Positions 9,719 to 18,647 of a stretch of DNA of 64,000 nt are shown one piece after another. A program made the position numbers and the translations under genes. The notes under the pieces were generated by a model. The model did no database searches and was not told where the DNA came from. It saw only the letters and a program-made list of their open reading frames with translations. Origin of the DNA: Pseudomonas sp. LBUM920. Lineage in GTDB: Bacteria; Pseudomonadota; Gammaproteobacteria; Pseudomonadales; Pseudomonadaceae. Positions within the stretch are counted from its first letter, which is position 1; each line of letters starts with the position of its first letter. Location of the stretch: NCBI RefSeq assembly GCF_003852315.1, contig NZ_CP027762.1, forward strand, positions 4,011,501 through 4,075,500. The letters run 5' to 3'.

Positions 9719-11422
9719 TTATCGGACAGTGAGCACGCTGCGCACCCGTTGTGTCAGGGATTCGGGGCTGTAGGGCTTGCTCAGCAGATGAATGTCAGGG
9801 CTCAGCAGGTGATTGCTGGAAAGAATGTCGCGGGTGTGCCCGGAGGTAAACAGCACCGCCACCGGCGGTACCTGGGCGCGGGCCCAGTCGGCCAGGTCCG
9901 TACTTTTGACCCGGCCGGGCATCACCACGTCGGTAAAAATCAGGTCCGGCTGCACGCCGCCCTGCAGCGCTTGCATCGCGCGGTCGCCGTCTTCGGCGGT
10001 GAGCACGGTGTAGCCCGACTGCTCGAGCAGTTCCACCACCGTCACCCGTACATCGACGTTATCCTCGACCACCAGAATGGTTTCCTGGCCACCCGCGTGC
10101 GGCACAGCCTCAACGGGGTGGCTGTCCGGGTCCTCGGCGCCGAGGCTGCGCGGAAAGTACATCTGCACCACCGTGCCCTTGCCCTCCTCGCTCCACACCT
10201 CGACATGGCCGCCGCTTTGCCGCACGAAACCAAACACCATGCTCAAGCCAAGGCCGGTGCCATGGCCTTCACGCTTGGTGGTAAAGAACGGTTCGAATAC
10301 CCGCGCCAGGACCGCCTGCGACATGCCCACGCCAATATCCGTGACGGCCAGGCGCACATATTCGCCAGGCAGGACGCTCTTGCCCACGCAGTCGCCGGGG
10401 TTGAGGATGATGTTATCGCCGGTGATGCGAATCACGCCCTCGCCTTGCATGGCATCGCGGGCATTGATCGCCAGGTTGAGCAACGCGTTTTCCAACTGGT
10501 TGCGGTCGACATTGATGCACCAGGAATCCTGCGGCAATTGCACATCGATATGGATGGTTTCGCCCAACGCCCGCTGCAGTAATTCACCCAAACCTGCGTA
10601 GATGCGCTGGGGGTTGTAAACAGCCGGCGACAACGGTTGGCGTCGAGCAAAGGCCAGCAGTTGCGACGACAGTTTGGCGCCGCGCTCCACCGCTGCGATG
10701 GCGGCCGTGACACGGCGCTGTACCTGGGCATTCTCGGGTTCGTGCCGGGCCAGCAGGTGCAGGTTGCCGGCGATCACTTGCAGCAGGTTATTGAAGTCGT
10801 GGGCCACGCCACCGGTCAGGCCGCCGATGGCTTCGAGTTTTTGCGACTGACGCAATTGCGCTTCGGCCGAGGAGCGCGCCTGCACTTCGGCCGCCACGCG
10901 TTGCTCCAGGTTATGCGTCAATTCCTGGCGCAAGCGTTCGGAGTTCACGTGGGCGGTGGTCTCCACCACAATCGCGAGCACACCCGCCGGTTGTTGGTCG
11001 TCGCCGGCGACGGGGCTGTAGTAAAGATCCATCCAGACATCTTCCGGCTTGCCATTGCGCAGCAGCACCAGTTCCTTGTTGTTGAACGATAACGTGCCGC
11101 CCGCCAAACAGGTGTCCACCACATGCCGGTTGAACTCGGCCACTTCCGGCCAGCCCAGCTCCACGGGCGTGCCCAACAGATACGGATGCCGGCCGCCGGC
11201 AAATACCGAGTAGCTGTCGTTGTAGATCATGTACCCCGGCCGCCCCCACAGCATCACCATCGGCATCGGGGATGCCAGTAGCATCTGCACGGCGCTGACC
11301 AGACTCTTCGGCCAGGCGTGGATCGGGCCGAGGTCAGTGGTCGACCAGTCAAAGGCGCGGATCCGCTGGGCCATTTCACCGCCCCAGCCTTCGCAGCCAT
11401 GGGTGTTGGATAAAAAAAGCAT
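9719..11422 (-). CDS. Hybrid sensor histidine kinase with C-terminal receiver
   Basis: 567 residues. An N-terminal PAS-like sensor covers about residues 20-160 (DWSTTDLGPIHAWPKSL...MLWGRPGYMIYND). A coiled linker leads to a HisKA motif, GGVAHDFNNLLQ, with His208 as predicted phosphosite. The HATPase domain has N, G1 and G2 boxes (NLAINARDAM, DIGVGMS, GHGTGLGLSMV). A REC domain occupies about residues 447-567 (ILVVEDNVDVR, acceptor Asp in IFTDVVMPG, Lys in SKPYSPESL). No membrane segment is seen, so it is a soluble kinase. No cognate regulator is adjacent, and the signal is unknown. Confidence 0.88.
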   Translation of the reverse strand: MLFLSNTHGCEGWGGEMAQRIRAFDWSTTDLGPIHAWPKSLVSAVQMLLASPMPMVMLWGRPGYMIYNDSYSVFAGGRHPYLLGTPVELGWPEVAEFNRHVVDTCLAGGTLSFNNKELVLLRNGKPEDVWMDLYYSPVAGDDQQPAGVLAIVVETTAHVNSERLRQELTHNLEQRVAAEVQARSSAEAQLRQSQKLEAIGGLTGGVAHDFNNLLQVIAGNLHLLARHEPENAQVQRRVTAAIAAVERGAKLSSQLLAFARRQPLSPAVYNPQRIYAGLGELLQRALGETIHIDVQLPQDSWCINVDRNQLENALLNLAINARDAMQGEGVIRITGDNIILNPGDCVGKSVLPGEYVRLAVTDIGVGMSQAVLARVFEPFFTTKREGHGTGLGLSMVFGFVRQSGGHVEVWSEEGKGTVVQMYFPRSLGAEDPDSHPVEAVPHAGGQETILVVEDNVDVRVTVVELLEQSGYTVLTAEDGDRAMQALQGGVQPDLIFTDVVMPGRVKSTDLADWARAQVPPVAVLFTSGHTRDILSSNHLLSPDIHLLSKPYSPESLTQRVRSVLTVR

Positions 11423-11548
11423 CTATGGGCTCTTGGCGAAGAGAAGAATGGATGAGTGATGCAGTTGCGCTGATAAAAACTTGGAGCCTGACTGCAATAA
11501 TTCGTTTCATTGCATATAGCTTATCCGAGAAGGCCTGAGCAACTCCCG

Positions 11549-14500
11549 TCAATGAAAATCCCGGCTGCGCACATTAATCCCATCCAGCAGCGGCGTCAGG
11601 TCGGTCAGGCGCCCGGCAATCAAGTGCCGTATCTCGCCTACCGCCTCCCAGCGCCCGTCGACTTTCAACAGGCGCGAACCGACCAACGCCTGACGCTGAC
11701 GCTCGGCCAAGTCACGCCAGACCACCACATTGAGGTTGCCGAACTCATCCTCCAGGGTGACGAAAGTAACCCCGCTGGCGGTGCCCGGGCGTTGCCGGCC
11801 GGTGACCAGCCCCGCGACGCTGACGTTGCGCCCATGCGCAACCGCCATCAGCTCGAGGGAACTGCGACAGCGGCGTTTACGCAGTTCATCACGCAGCAAC
11901 GCCAAGGGATGCGGGCCAAGGGTAGTGCCGACCGTGGCGTAGTCGGCCTGCAGGTCTTCGCCAACCGTTGGTGCCGGCAGCACCACCGCCGCTTCGTCGG
12001 GGCTGGGCAGGCCAGCGAACAGCCCCAGCTGTTTATGCACTCCGGCCACTTCCCAGCGCGCCTTGTGCCGGTTGCCGGCCAACGCGCGCAAGGCGCCCGA
12101 GTCCGCCAGCAATGCCTGGGCGCGCGCATCCAGCCCGGCGCGTTCGTCCAGGTCGGCAATGTCGCTGAACGTACCGCGCTGGCGGGCCGCTTCGATGCGC
12201 CGCGCGTCTTCCTCGCGAAACCCCGAGATCATGCGCAAGCCCATGCGGATCGCCGGTTGCTGGCCGTCGATAGGTTCCAGGCTGCAATCCCAGTCACTGG
12301 CCAGCACATCGACCGGGCGGATCTGCAAGCGATGACGCCGCGCATCCTGCAGGATCTGGTCCGGGCTGTAGAAGCCCATGGGCCAGCTGTTGATCAGTGC
12401 ACAGGCAAAGGCCGCCGGCTCATGGCATTTGAGCCAACAACTGGCGTAGGTCAGCAAGGCAAAACTGGCCGCGTGGGACTCGGGAAAACCATAGCTGCCA
12501 AAGCCTTTGATCTGTTCGAAGATTTGCGCGGCAAATGCCTCGCTGTAGCCGTTCTTGAGCATGCCGGCGCGCAGGCGTGCCTGATGCGGCTCAAGCCCGC
12601 CATGGCGTTTCCAGGCGGCCATCGAGCGGCGCAGCTGGTCGGCCTCGCCGGGGCCATAGTCGGCGGCGACCATGGCGATCTGCATCACTTGTTCCTGAAA
12701 CAGTGGCACGCCCAAGGTGCGCTCCAGCACCGCCTTGAGTTGCGGTGAGGGATACGTCGTCGGCTCTTCGTTATTACGCCTGCGCAGGTATGGGTGCACC
12801 ATGCCGCCCTGGATCGGGCCCGGCCGCACGATGGCGACCTCGATCACCAAGTCATAGAATTTTTGCGGCTTGAGCCTGGGCAGCATCGACATTTGTGCGC
12901 GCGACTCGATCTGGAACACGCCAATGGTGTCGGCCTTGCTGATCATCGCGTAGGTGGCGGCGTCCTCCTTGGGAATCGTCGCCAGCGCCAGGTCCTGGTT
13001 GCGATGCCGGCGCAGTAAATCGAAGCAGCGACGGATCGCGCTGAGCATGCCCAGGGCCAGAATATCCACCTTGAGCAGGCCAACGGCGTCGAGGTCGTCC
13101 TTGTCCCACTGGATGATGGTGCGCTCGGCCATGGCGGCGTTTTCCACCGGCACCAGCGTGTCCAGCGGGTATTCGGAAATCACGAAGCCGCCAGGGTGCT
13201 GGGACAAGTGCCGGGGGAAGCCGATCAACTGCTGCGTCAGCGTGAGCACCCGGCGCAGGATCGGGCTTTGCGGGTCGAAGCCGCCTTCGCGCAAGCGCTC
13301 CAGGGGCGGCGCATCGTCGCTCCAGCGCCCACAGCATTCGGCCAGGGCGTTGATCTGGTCCGGCGGTAAGCCGAGGGCCTTGGCCACATCGCGCACCGCG
13401 CCGGCCGCGTGGTAGCTGCTGACCACCGCCGTCAAGGCCGCGCGGGTGCGCCCATAGCGCTGGAACACGTACTGCAGCACTTCTTCGCGGCGTTCATGTT
13501 CGAAGTCGACGTCGATATCCGGCGGCTCGTTGCGCTCCTTGGACAGGAAGCGTTCGAACAGCATGTTCATCAGGCTCGGGTTGATCTCGGTGATGCCCAA
13601 GGCAAAACACACCGCCGAGTTGGCCGCCGAGCCCCGGCCCTGGCACAGGATCGAACGGCTGCGGGCAAAGCGCACAATGTCGTGCACGGTGAGGAAATAA
13701 CTTTCGTAACCCAGCTCGCTGATCAGCGCCAACTCATGGTTGATCTGCTGCAAGGTTTTGGCATCGACACCCTGCGGCCAGCGCTGGGCAATGCCTTCTT
13801 CGGTGAGCTGGCGCAACCAGGATGTCGCGTTTTGGCCGGCGGGTACCAACTCGCGCGGGTAGTGGTAGCGCAATTGGCTGAGGTCGAACGTGCAGCGCCG
13901 TGCGATGGCCAGGGTTTCATCCAGCAAGGCGTGCGGGTACAGCGCGCCGAGGGCGTCGAGGCTGCGCAGATGCCGCTCGCCATTGGGGTGCAGGCGTGTG
14001 CCGGCGTCGGCCACCGTGACGTGATGACGGATAGCGGTCATGGTGTCTTGCAGGGCGCGGCGACCGCGCGCATGCATGTGCACATCGCCGCAGGCCACCG
14101 CCTTGATGTGCAGGCTGGCGGCCAGGGCCAGGCGCTGTTCCAGGTGGCGCGCATCGTTCTGGCCGCAATGCAGATGCACCGCCAGCCACAGGCGATCGGC
14201 GAAGGTACGGCGCAGCCACTGGATCGAGGCCTGGGTGTCGCTGTCGTCAGCAACCCACAGCGCCAGCAGGCCGGGCAGAGGCTGGTCGAAGTCTTCCTGC
14301 AGCAGGCGATAGCGGCCTTTCTCGGCGCGGCGTCGGGCCAGGGTGATCAGTCGGCACAAGTGCTGGTAGCCACTGAGGTCTTCAACCAGCAACACCAGTT
14401 TGGGGCCATTCTCGATGCGCACCTCGCTGCCGATAATCAGCGGCATGTCCACCGCCTTCGCCGCTTGCCAGGCGCGCACAATGCCCGACAAGGTGCATTC

Positions 14501-14620
14501 GTCGGTGATCGCCAAGGCGCTGTAGCCTTGGCGCTTGGCGCGCTCGAACAACTCCAGCGCACTCGACGCGCCGCGCTGAAAACTGAAATTGGACAGGCAA
14601 TGCAGCTCGGCGTAGCTCAT
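11549..14620 (-). CDS. dnaE2: Error-prone DNA polymerase ImuC/DnaE2
   Basis: 1023 residues from the ATG at 14620 (MSYAELHCLSNFSFQRGAS), which overlaps the imuB stop by 4 nt. The family's usual length is about 1020-1090. A PHP domain lies at the N-terminus, and the C-family polymerase core carries the catalytic acidic motif PPDIDVDF. A C-terminal OB region (NLNVVVWRDLAERQR) completes the DnaE2 layout. It is the translesion polymerase of the SOS mutasome, working with ImuA and ImuB. The open frame extends 78 codons upstream inside imuB but has no support there. Confidence 0.93.
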   Translation of the reverse strand: MSYAELHCLSNFSFQRGASSALELFERAKRQGYSALAITDECTLSGIVRAWQAAKAVDMPLIIGSEVRIENGPKLVLLVEDLSGYQHLCRLITLARRRAEKGRYRLLQEDFDQPLPGLLALWVADDSDTQASIQWLRRTFADRLWLAVHLHCGQNDARHLEQRLALAASLHIKAVACGDVHMHARGRRALQDTMTAIRHHVTVADAGTRLHPNGERHLRSLDALGALYPHALLDETLAIARRCTFDLSQLRYHYPRELVPAGQNATSWLRQLTEEGIAQRWPQGVDAKTLQQINHELALISELGYESYFLTVHDIVRFARSRSILCQGRGSAANSAVCFALGITEINPSLMNMLFERFLSKERNEPPDIDVDFEHERREEVLQYVFQRYGRTRAALTAVVSSYHAAGAVRDVAKALGLPPDQINALAECCGRWSDDAPPLERLREGGFDPQSPILRRVLTLTQQLIGFPRHLSQHPGGFVISEYPLDTLVPVENAAMAERTIIQWDKDDLDAVGLLKVDILALGMLSAIRRCFDLLRRHRNQDLALATIPKEDAATYAMISKADTIGVFQIESRAQMSMLPRLKPQKFYDLVIEVAIVRPGPIQGGMVHPYLRRRNNEEPTTYPSPQLKAVLERTLGVPLFQEQVMQIAMVAADYGPGEADQLRRSMAAWKRHGGLEPHQARLRAGMLKNGYSEAFAAQIFEQIKGFGSYGFPESHAASFALLTYASCWLKCHEPAAFACALINSWPMGFYSPDQILQDARRHRLQIRPVDVLASDWDCSLEPIDGQQPAIRMGLRMISGFREEDARRIEAARQRGTFSDIADLDERAGLDARAQALLADSGALRALAGNRHKARWEVAGVHKQLGLFAGLPSPDEAAVVLPAPTVGEDLQADYATVGTTLGPHPLALLRDELRKRRCRSSLELMAVAHGRNVSVAGLVTGRQRPGTASGVTFVTLEDEFGNLNVVVWRDLAERQRQALVGSRLLKVDGRWEAVGEIRHLIAGRLTDLTPLLDGINVRSRDFH

Positions 14621-16032
14621 GCAAACCAGCCTTGCAGCCACAGCCCATCGCTTTGCCCGACGGAGCGATAGGCCCAGCCTTGCTGCCCGGCGCGGGTCTG
14701 GATCAAGTAATAGTCGCGGCGAATATCGGCGCCATCCCACCAACCGGATTCGATGCGTTCCGGGCCCATCAGAATCTGTACGCCCTGCTCGGCCAGCAAG
14801 GTCGGCTCGTGCAGCAACCAACCCGGGCGCTGCACCTTGTTCAAAGTGGGGCACGCGCGGCTATCGGCGGCGGCTTGCCAGGCGCATTCGGGGCGGTGGT
14901 CGGCATGAAAGCGCAGGCCTTGCACAGCCTCATCGCCCAGGCGTGCGCGCAAGCGTTCGCGCAGTTGCTCCCAGGGCAACGTCTGTTGCGGGCGGTCGTC
15001 GAACAAGTCCTGGCGTTGCGGCACGAACACCGGCAGGTCTTGGGCGACCAGGCGAAAGCCGCGTACCGGCGAGGTGACTTGCACCTGCTCCAGACGGCCG
15101 CGGGCCAGTTCGAACAGCATCGCCGGTTCGCGCTCGGCGCTGAGCAGGCCGACCTTGATCACGCTGTCAGGCGCCTGGGCGTGTTCCAGGTGCAGGTCGA
15201 AACGCTGCACGCCGCTGTCGCGACCGCAAAGGAAGGCCGACAGGTCTCCGGTCAGGCGGCGCAACGGAAACAGTAAGGCCTGGTGGGATTGCACATCGAA
15301 ATTCAGCTCGATGCGTGCATCGAACTGGTCCGGTGGCTGATAGAACGCCAGTGGCAGCGGCCGCTGCCCGCTCAACGCATCCAGGTGCTTGAGCAAGCCG
15401 GCATCAAAGCGTCGCGCCAGCGTGTGGCGGGGCAACGCCTGCACCTGGGCCAGCGTGCGCAGGCCCATGCGTGACAAGGCGGTGGCGGCCTGCGGGTCGA
15501 GGCCTGAACGGTCGACAGGCAATGGCGCCAGGGCTTGGTGCAGCGCGTGATCATCGGCCACGGCCAGGCCATCGTAGATATTGGCCAGCACCCGCGCCGC
15601 CGCCGGATTGGGCGCGGCGACGATACGGTGGCGAAACCCCAACGCTGTCAGCTCGTTGCGCAACCGCGCCTCGAACTGCGCCCACGGCCCGAACAGCCCC
15701 AGGCTCGATTCGATCTCGAACAGCAAGGCGCGCGGGTAATACACACTGACCTGGGAACTGAAACGGTAAGCCCAGGCCGCCAGAAACTGCTGCCAGCGCT
15801 CGATTTCTGCGGGGTCGTATTCGGCGCTGGCGAAGGTCTTGGCCAGCGCATGCGCAGCCGTCAGCGATTGACCGGGGCGCAGGCCCAACGCGCGGGCGGC
15901 GGCATTGACGGTTTGCAACACGCGACGCTGCGGCGTACCAGCCAGCAACACCAGCGGCTGGTCGGGCTCGGGATGCACACGCTGCACCCCGTCCAGCGCC
16001 AATTGCGGGAAGACAATACACACCCAGCGCAT
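14617..16032 (-). CDS. imuB: ImuB, Y-family polymerase-like mutasome adaptor
   Basis: 471 residues from the ATG at 16032 (MRWVCIVFPQLALDGVQ). The family is related to Y-family polymerases but lacks the catalytic acidic residues (RWVCIVFPQLAL replaces the metal-binding motif). A beta-clamp-binding motif QRQDLFD is visible near residue 360. ImuB links the clamp to DnaE2 and ImuA. It lies 7 nt downstream of imuA and overlaps dnaE2 by 4 nt (ATGA), so translation is coupled. Confidence 0.92.
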   Translation of the reverse strand: MRWVCIVFPQLALDGVQRVHPEPDQPLVLLAGTPQRRVLQTVNAAARALGLRPGQSLTAAHALAKTFASAEYDPAEIERWQQFLAAWAYRFSSQVSVYYPRALLFEIESSLGLFGPWAQFEARLRNELTALGFRHRIVAAPNPAAARVLANIYDGLAVADDHALHQALAPLPVDRSGLDPQAATALSRMGLRTLAQVQALPRHTLARRFDAGLLKHLDALSGQRPLPLAFYQPPDQFDARIELNFDVQSHQALLFPLRRLTGDLSAFLCGRDSGVQRFDLHLEHAQAPDSVIKVGLLSAEREPAMLFELARGRLEQVQVTSPVRGFRLVAQDLPVFVPQRQDLFDDRPQQTLPWEQLRERLRARLGDEAVQGLRFHADHRPECAWQAAADSRACPTLNKVQRPGWLLHEPTLLAEQGVQILMGPERIESGWWDGADIRRDYYLIQTRAGQQGWAYRSVGQSDGLWLQGWFA

Positions 16033-16039
16033 GGCAACC

Positions 16040-16654
16040 TCAGTGCCCGGCCAGCGCAATCGGCGCCGGATGGGCCAGCCCGCCCCGGCATTTGAGCACC
16101 CGCACTTGCGCCGGTTTTGCCTCAACGGCCAGGCGCAAGGCAGCGGGCGAGGCATTGATTGCCTCGTGTAAAGAGCGCCAGGCAAACGCCAGGGTCTGGC
16201 CGGTTTCGGCCGCCACCTGCAAACGGCGCAAGGCGCGGTCATCGGCCTTGCGCGGCCAGCACAGCACGGCGCCGCAACTGCCGGAACGCAGGCATTGTTC
16301 GACGGCCCACAAGGTATCGCGCTCCTCGGCCTGGATCACCGAAAGCTGGCGCAAATCCACCCCGGCGTTCTGCCAGGCGTGCGGGTACGGCGTGTAAGGC
16401 GGCGCGACCAGCACGATGCGCTCGCCTGCCGTTGATAAACGCGCCAGGGTCGGCAGCACCAGTTGCAATTCGCCGACCCCTTCCTTGGCCATCAGGATTT
16501 CGCTCAGGGCCGCCTCCGGCCAGCCGCCGCTGGGCAGCACCGCGTCCAGCGCCGCCAGCCCGGTGGGGTGCACGCTGGCCGGCGGTGCAACAGGCCGGCC
16601 CTTCCAGACTCGGCCGCCATTGAACAGCGAGTCCAGGGCAACGACGGCGCCCAT
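16040..16654 (-). CDS. imuA: ImuA, SulA/RecA-like mutasome protein
   Basis: 204 residues (MGAVVALDSLFNGGRVWKGR). The RecA-like fold region is visible (HPTGLAALDAVLPSGGWPEAALSEIL). It is the translesion-synthesis cassette partner that modulates RecA and binds ImuB. The start codon overlaps the lexA2 stop by 1 nt (TGATG), so the order lexA2-imuA-imuB-dnaE2 is a coupled operon. Confidence 0.9.
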   Translation of the reverse strand: MGAVVALDSLFNGGRVWKGRPVAPPASVHPTGLAALDAVLPSGGWPEAALSEILMAKEGVGELQLVLPTLARLSTAGERIVLVAPPYTPYPHAWQNAGVDLRQLSVIQAEERDTLWAVEQCLRSGSCGAVLCWPRKADDRALRRLQVAAETGQTLAFAWRSLHEAINASPAALRLAVEAKPAQVRVLKCRGGLAHPAPIALAGH

Positions 16655-17262
16655 CAGCCTTGCCTCACCAGGCCGCAGAACACCCCTTCGATGGCCAGGT
16701 CCTGGTCGGGGCCTACCTCGATGGGTTGATACGCGGGGTTACGCGGCAGCAGGCGCACGTGCTCGCCATGGCGCTCGAAGCGTTTGATGGTGACCTCGCC
16801 GTCCAGGCGCGCCACCACAATCTGGCCGTTCAAGGCTTCGGCGCTGCGGCGTACGCCGACCAGGTCGCCGTCGAGAATGCCGTCTTCGATCATCGAATCG
16901 CCCTGCACCCGCAACAGGTAATCCGGGGTTTTCGCAAAGGTGGCGGGGTCCAGTTGCAGGCGGTTGTGCACTTCGGCGTCGGCGCCAATCGGCAAACCGG
17001 CGGCGACGCGGCCGAGCACGGGCACATCCAGCCATTCCGGGCGTGCCGGCTGGTTGAGCAGGCGGATGCCCCGGGCCTGGTTAGGGTTGACCTCGATATA
17101 ACCGGCTTCCGTGAGGGCCACCACGTGCTTACGCGCAACGCTGCGGGAGGCAAAACCGAACGCCTCGGCGATCTCGGCGAGGCTGGGGGGCTGGCCTTGC
17201 TGCGCGATGCGGTCGCGGATGAAGGTCAGGATGGCAGTGCGGCGGGGGGTCAGGGTCGTCAT
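16654..17262 (-). CDS. lexA: LexA2-type SOS repressor
   Basis: 202 residues from ATG 17262 (MTTLTPRRTAILTFIRDR); a start 3 codons upstream is also open. The N-terminal winged helix (SLAEIAEAFGFASRSVARKHVVALTEAGYIEV) differs at the recognition helix from canonical LexA1, as expected for LexA2. The protease domain shows the cleavage-site region (RVAAGLPIGADAE), the catalytic Ser in VQGDSMIEDGI, and a Lys in the QIVVARLDGEVTIKRF strand. It should repress its own mutasome operon and self-cleave with RecA after damage. Neither candidate start has a good ribosome site. See the promoter entry. Confidence 0.92.
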   Translation of the reverse strand: MTTLTPRRTAILTFIRDRIAQQGQPPSLAEIAEAFGFASRSVARKHVVALTEAGYIEVNPNQARGIRLLNQPARPEWLDVPVLGRVAAGLPIGADAEVHNRLQLDPATFAKTPDYLLRVQGDSMIEDGILDGDLVGVRRSAEALNGQIVVARLDGEVTIKRFERHGEHVRLLPRNPAYQPIEVGPDQDLAIEGVFCGLVRQG

Positions 17263-17263
17263 G

Positions 17264-17279
17264 GAGTACATTTGTACTC
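17264..17279. promoter_or_regulatory. LexA2 operator palindrome
   Basis: A 16-bp perfect palindrome, GAGTACATTTGTACTC apart from its 4-nt centre, ends 1 nt before the preferred lexA2 start codon. Its GTAC-N4-GTAC core fits the GTAC-N4-GTGC-type site described for pseudomonad LexA2 rather than the CTG-N10-CAG LexA1 box. Confidence 0.8.
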
Positions 17280-17299
17280 TTGTAGGAAATCTCTGACAA
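17271..17299 (-). promoter_or_regulatory. Predicted sigma-70 promoter of the lexA2 operon
   Basis: On the minus strand TTGTCA (17299-17294) and TACAAA (17276-17271) are separated by exactly 17 nt. The -10 element lies inside the LexA2 palindrome. A start 6-8 nt further on would fall within a few bases of the ATG at 17262, predicting a very short or absent leader. This fits the missing ribosome site. Confidence 0.55.
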
Positions 17300-17378
17300 T
17301 AGCCGTCAGTCGGGAGCGCTCGAGTGCCTGTCCGAGGGCAGCAACGCACCGGCATTCAGCGCAAGCCTGCCCCTGGAG

Positions 17379-18647
17379 TCAGCCATAAACCGGCCAAGTC
17401 TCCACTATCTTTGCGCCGCGCACCGCCAGCAGATCCCCAAACTGCAACAGCACATACTCACTCTGCGTGGGCCGCAAAAACACCTGATCCTCAACCCTCA
17501 ACCCCACCGCAGGCGAACCGTTAACCATCTCCTGGTTCGAACTGCGCCCATACAATCCATTGCTTTGCAGCCCCGAGGGCGACTCAAACTCCGCCATCCA
17601 GTTACCGCCATATATAAAGAAGGTCTCGCGCTGATTCGGGTCCCACCACGAAAACACCCGCGACGTCCCCTCCAACGCCGGAATCGTCACCTGACCGGTG
17701 CTTTTCAATACCGGCGTAGCGATAAACGCGGCCGGCACATGCTCACTCAGCGACGGCAGATCGTAATGGGTGGGCTTGAGCAACGCCGTGCCCACCGACA
17801 CCTCGCTGCTGGTGCGTTCCTGCTCATGCATGCGATAACTGGGGCTGCCCGCCGTATTCAATGTCAGCCCTTCGCCCCATAACCCGGCAAATTGCCGACG
17901 CGTAAAATCGACATACCCGTCATAACGCTGCATCACGTGCTCGAACAGCGCCTGGGGCGAGCCGAGAATGCCCGGCACGCCCATCCCCACGAACGGGTCA
18001 TAGCCCATGAACCCGGAAAACGCCAAATGCTGCGGATGAGCACCGATCAACCTGAGCATCTGCGCCAGCACCGCGTTATCACTGACCCCGCCGCGATGCA
18101 GGCCCACGTCCAATTCGATATTCACCCGCATGCGCGTGCCCAACCCCTGGGCCAGCGCCAGGTATTGCTGCAGCCGCTCGGGCGTATCCAACAACCACTG
18201 CAACTGCCGAGCGGGCTCGAACGGGCCTTTATGGGTGTGATAAAACACCTCGGCCGAACGCACTGGCAGCGGCTTGCCCATCAAGATATCCGCCTCGGGA
18301 AACACCTGGGCATCGTGATTCAGAAACGGCTGATGAAACGACATCAACCGCTGCGTACCCGCACGTTTGGCGATGTAGGCCAGCAACCCCGGCGACGGCA
18401 GCGATTTCTCCACCAGCCGCAAGTGCTTGCCACCACGGCCCACAGACTGCATCACCACATCGATATTGTGATCCAGGCGGTCCAGGTCAATCAGCATCAC
18501 CGGACGCATCGGCCCATGCGCCTTGAGCTCATTATTCAGGCTGCGGAAATACTCGCTGTACGGGCCGCCGCGATCACTCGGGCGCAGCAGCCAGGCGCCG
18601 CCGGCCAGTGCAGCAGCGGTGCCCAGGACAAAATGCCGTCGGTTCAT
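17379..18647 (-). CDS. Exported PLP-fold protein, alanine racemase N-domain/DSD1-like
   Basis: 422 residues. The N-terminus MNRRHFVLGTAAALAGGAWLL resembles an export signal with an RR pair. A type III PLP-barrel follows (MLIDLDRLDHNIDV) with the predicted PLP lysine K81 in LVEKSLPSPGLL. The end FGDLLAVRGAKIVETWPVYG matches the D-serine dehydratase-like C-terminal domain. The His-x-Cys zinc pair normally found there is replaced by QSEYV, so dehydratase chemistry is unlikely. It overlaps the upstream FAD oxidase gene by 1 nt. The substrate is unknown; D-amino acid or D-threonine-type chemistry is possible. Confidence 0.75.
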   Translation of the reverse strand: MNRRHFVLGTAAALAGGAWLLRPSDRGGPYSEYFRSLNNELKAHGPMRPVMLIDLDRLDHNIDVVMQSVGRGGKHLRLVEKSLPSPGLLAYIAKRAGTQRLMSFHQPFLNHDAQVFPEADILMGKPLPVRSAEVFYHTHKGPFEPARQLQWLLDTPERLQQYLALAQGLGTRMRVNIELDVGLHRGGVSDNAVLAQMLRLIGAHPQHLAFSGFMGYDPFVGMGVPGILGSPQALFEHVMQRYDGYVDFTRRQFAGLWGEGLTLNTAGSPSYRMHEQERTSSEVSVGTALLKPTHYDLPSLSEHVPAAFIATPVLKSTGQVTIPALEGTSRVFSWWDPNQRETFFIYGGNWMAEFESPSGLQSNGLYGRSSNQEMVNGSPAVGLRVEDQVFLRPTQSEYVLLQFGDLLAVRGAKIVETWPVYG

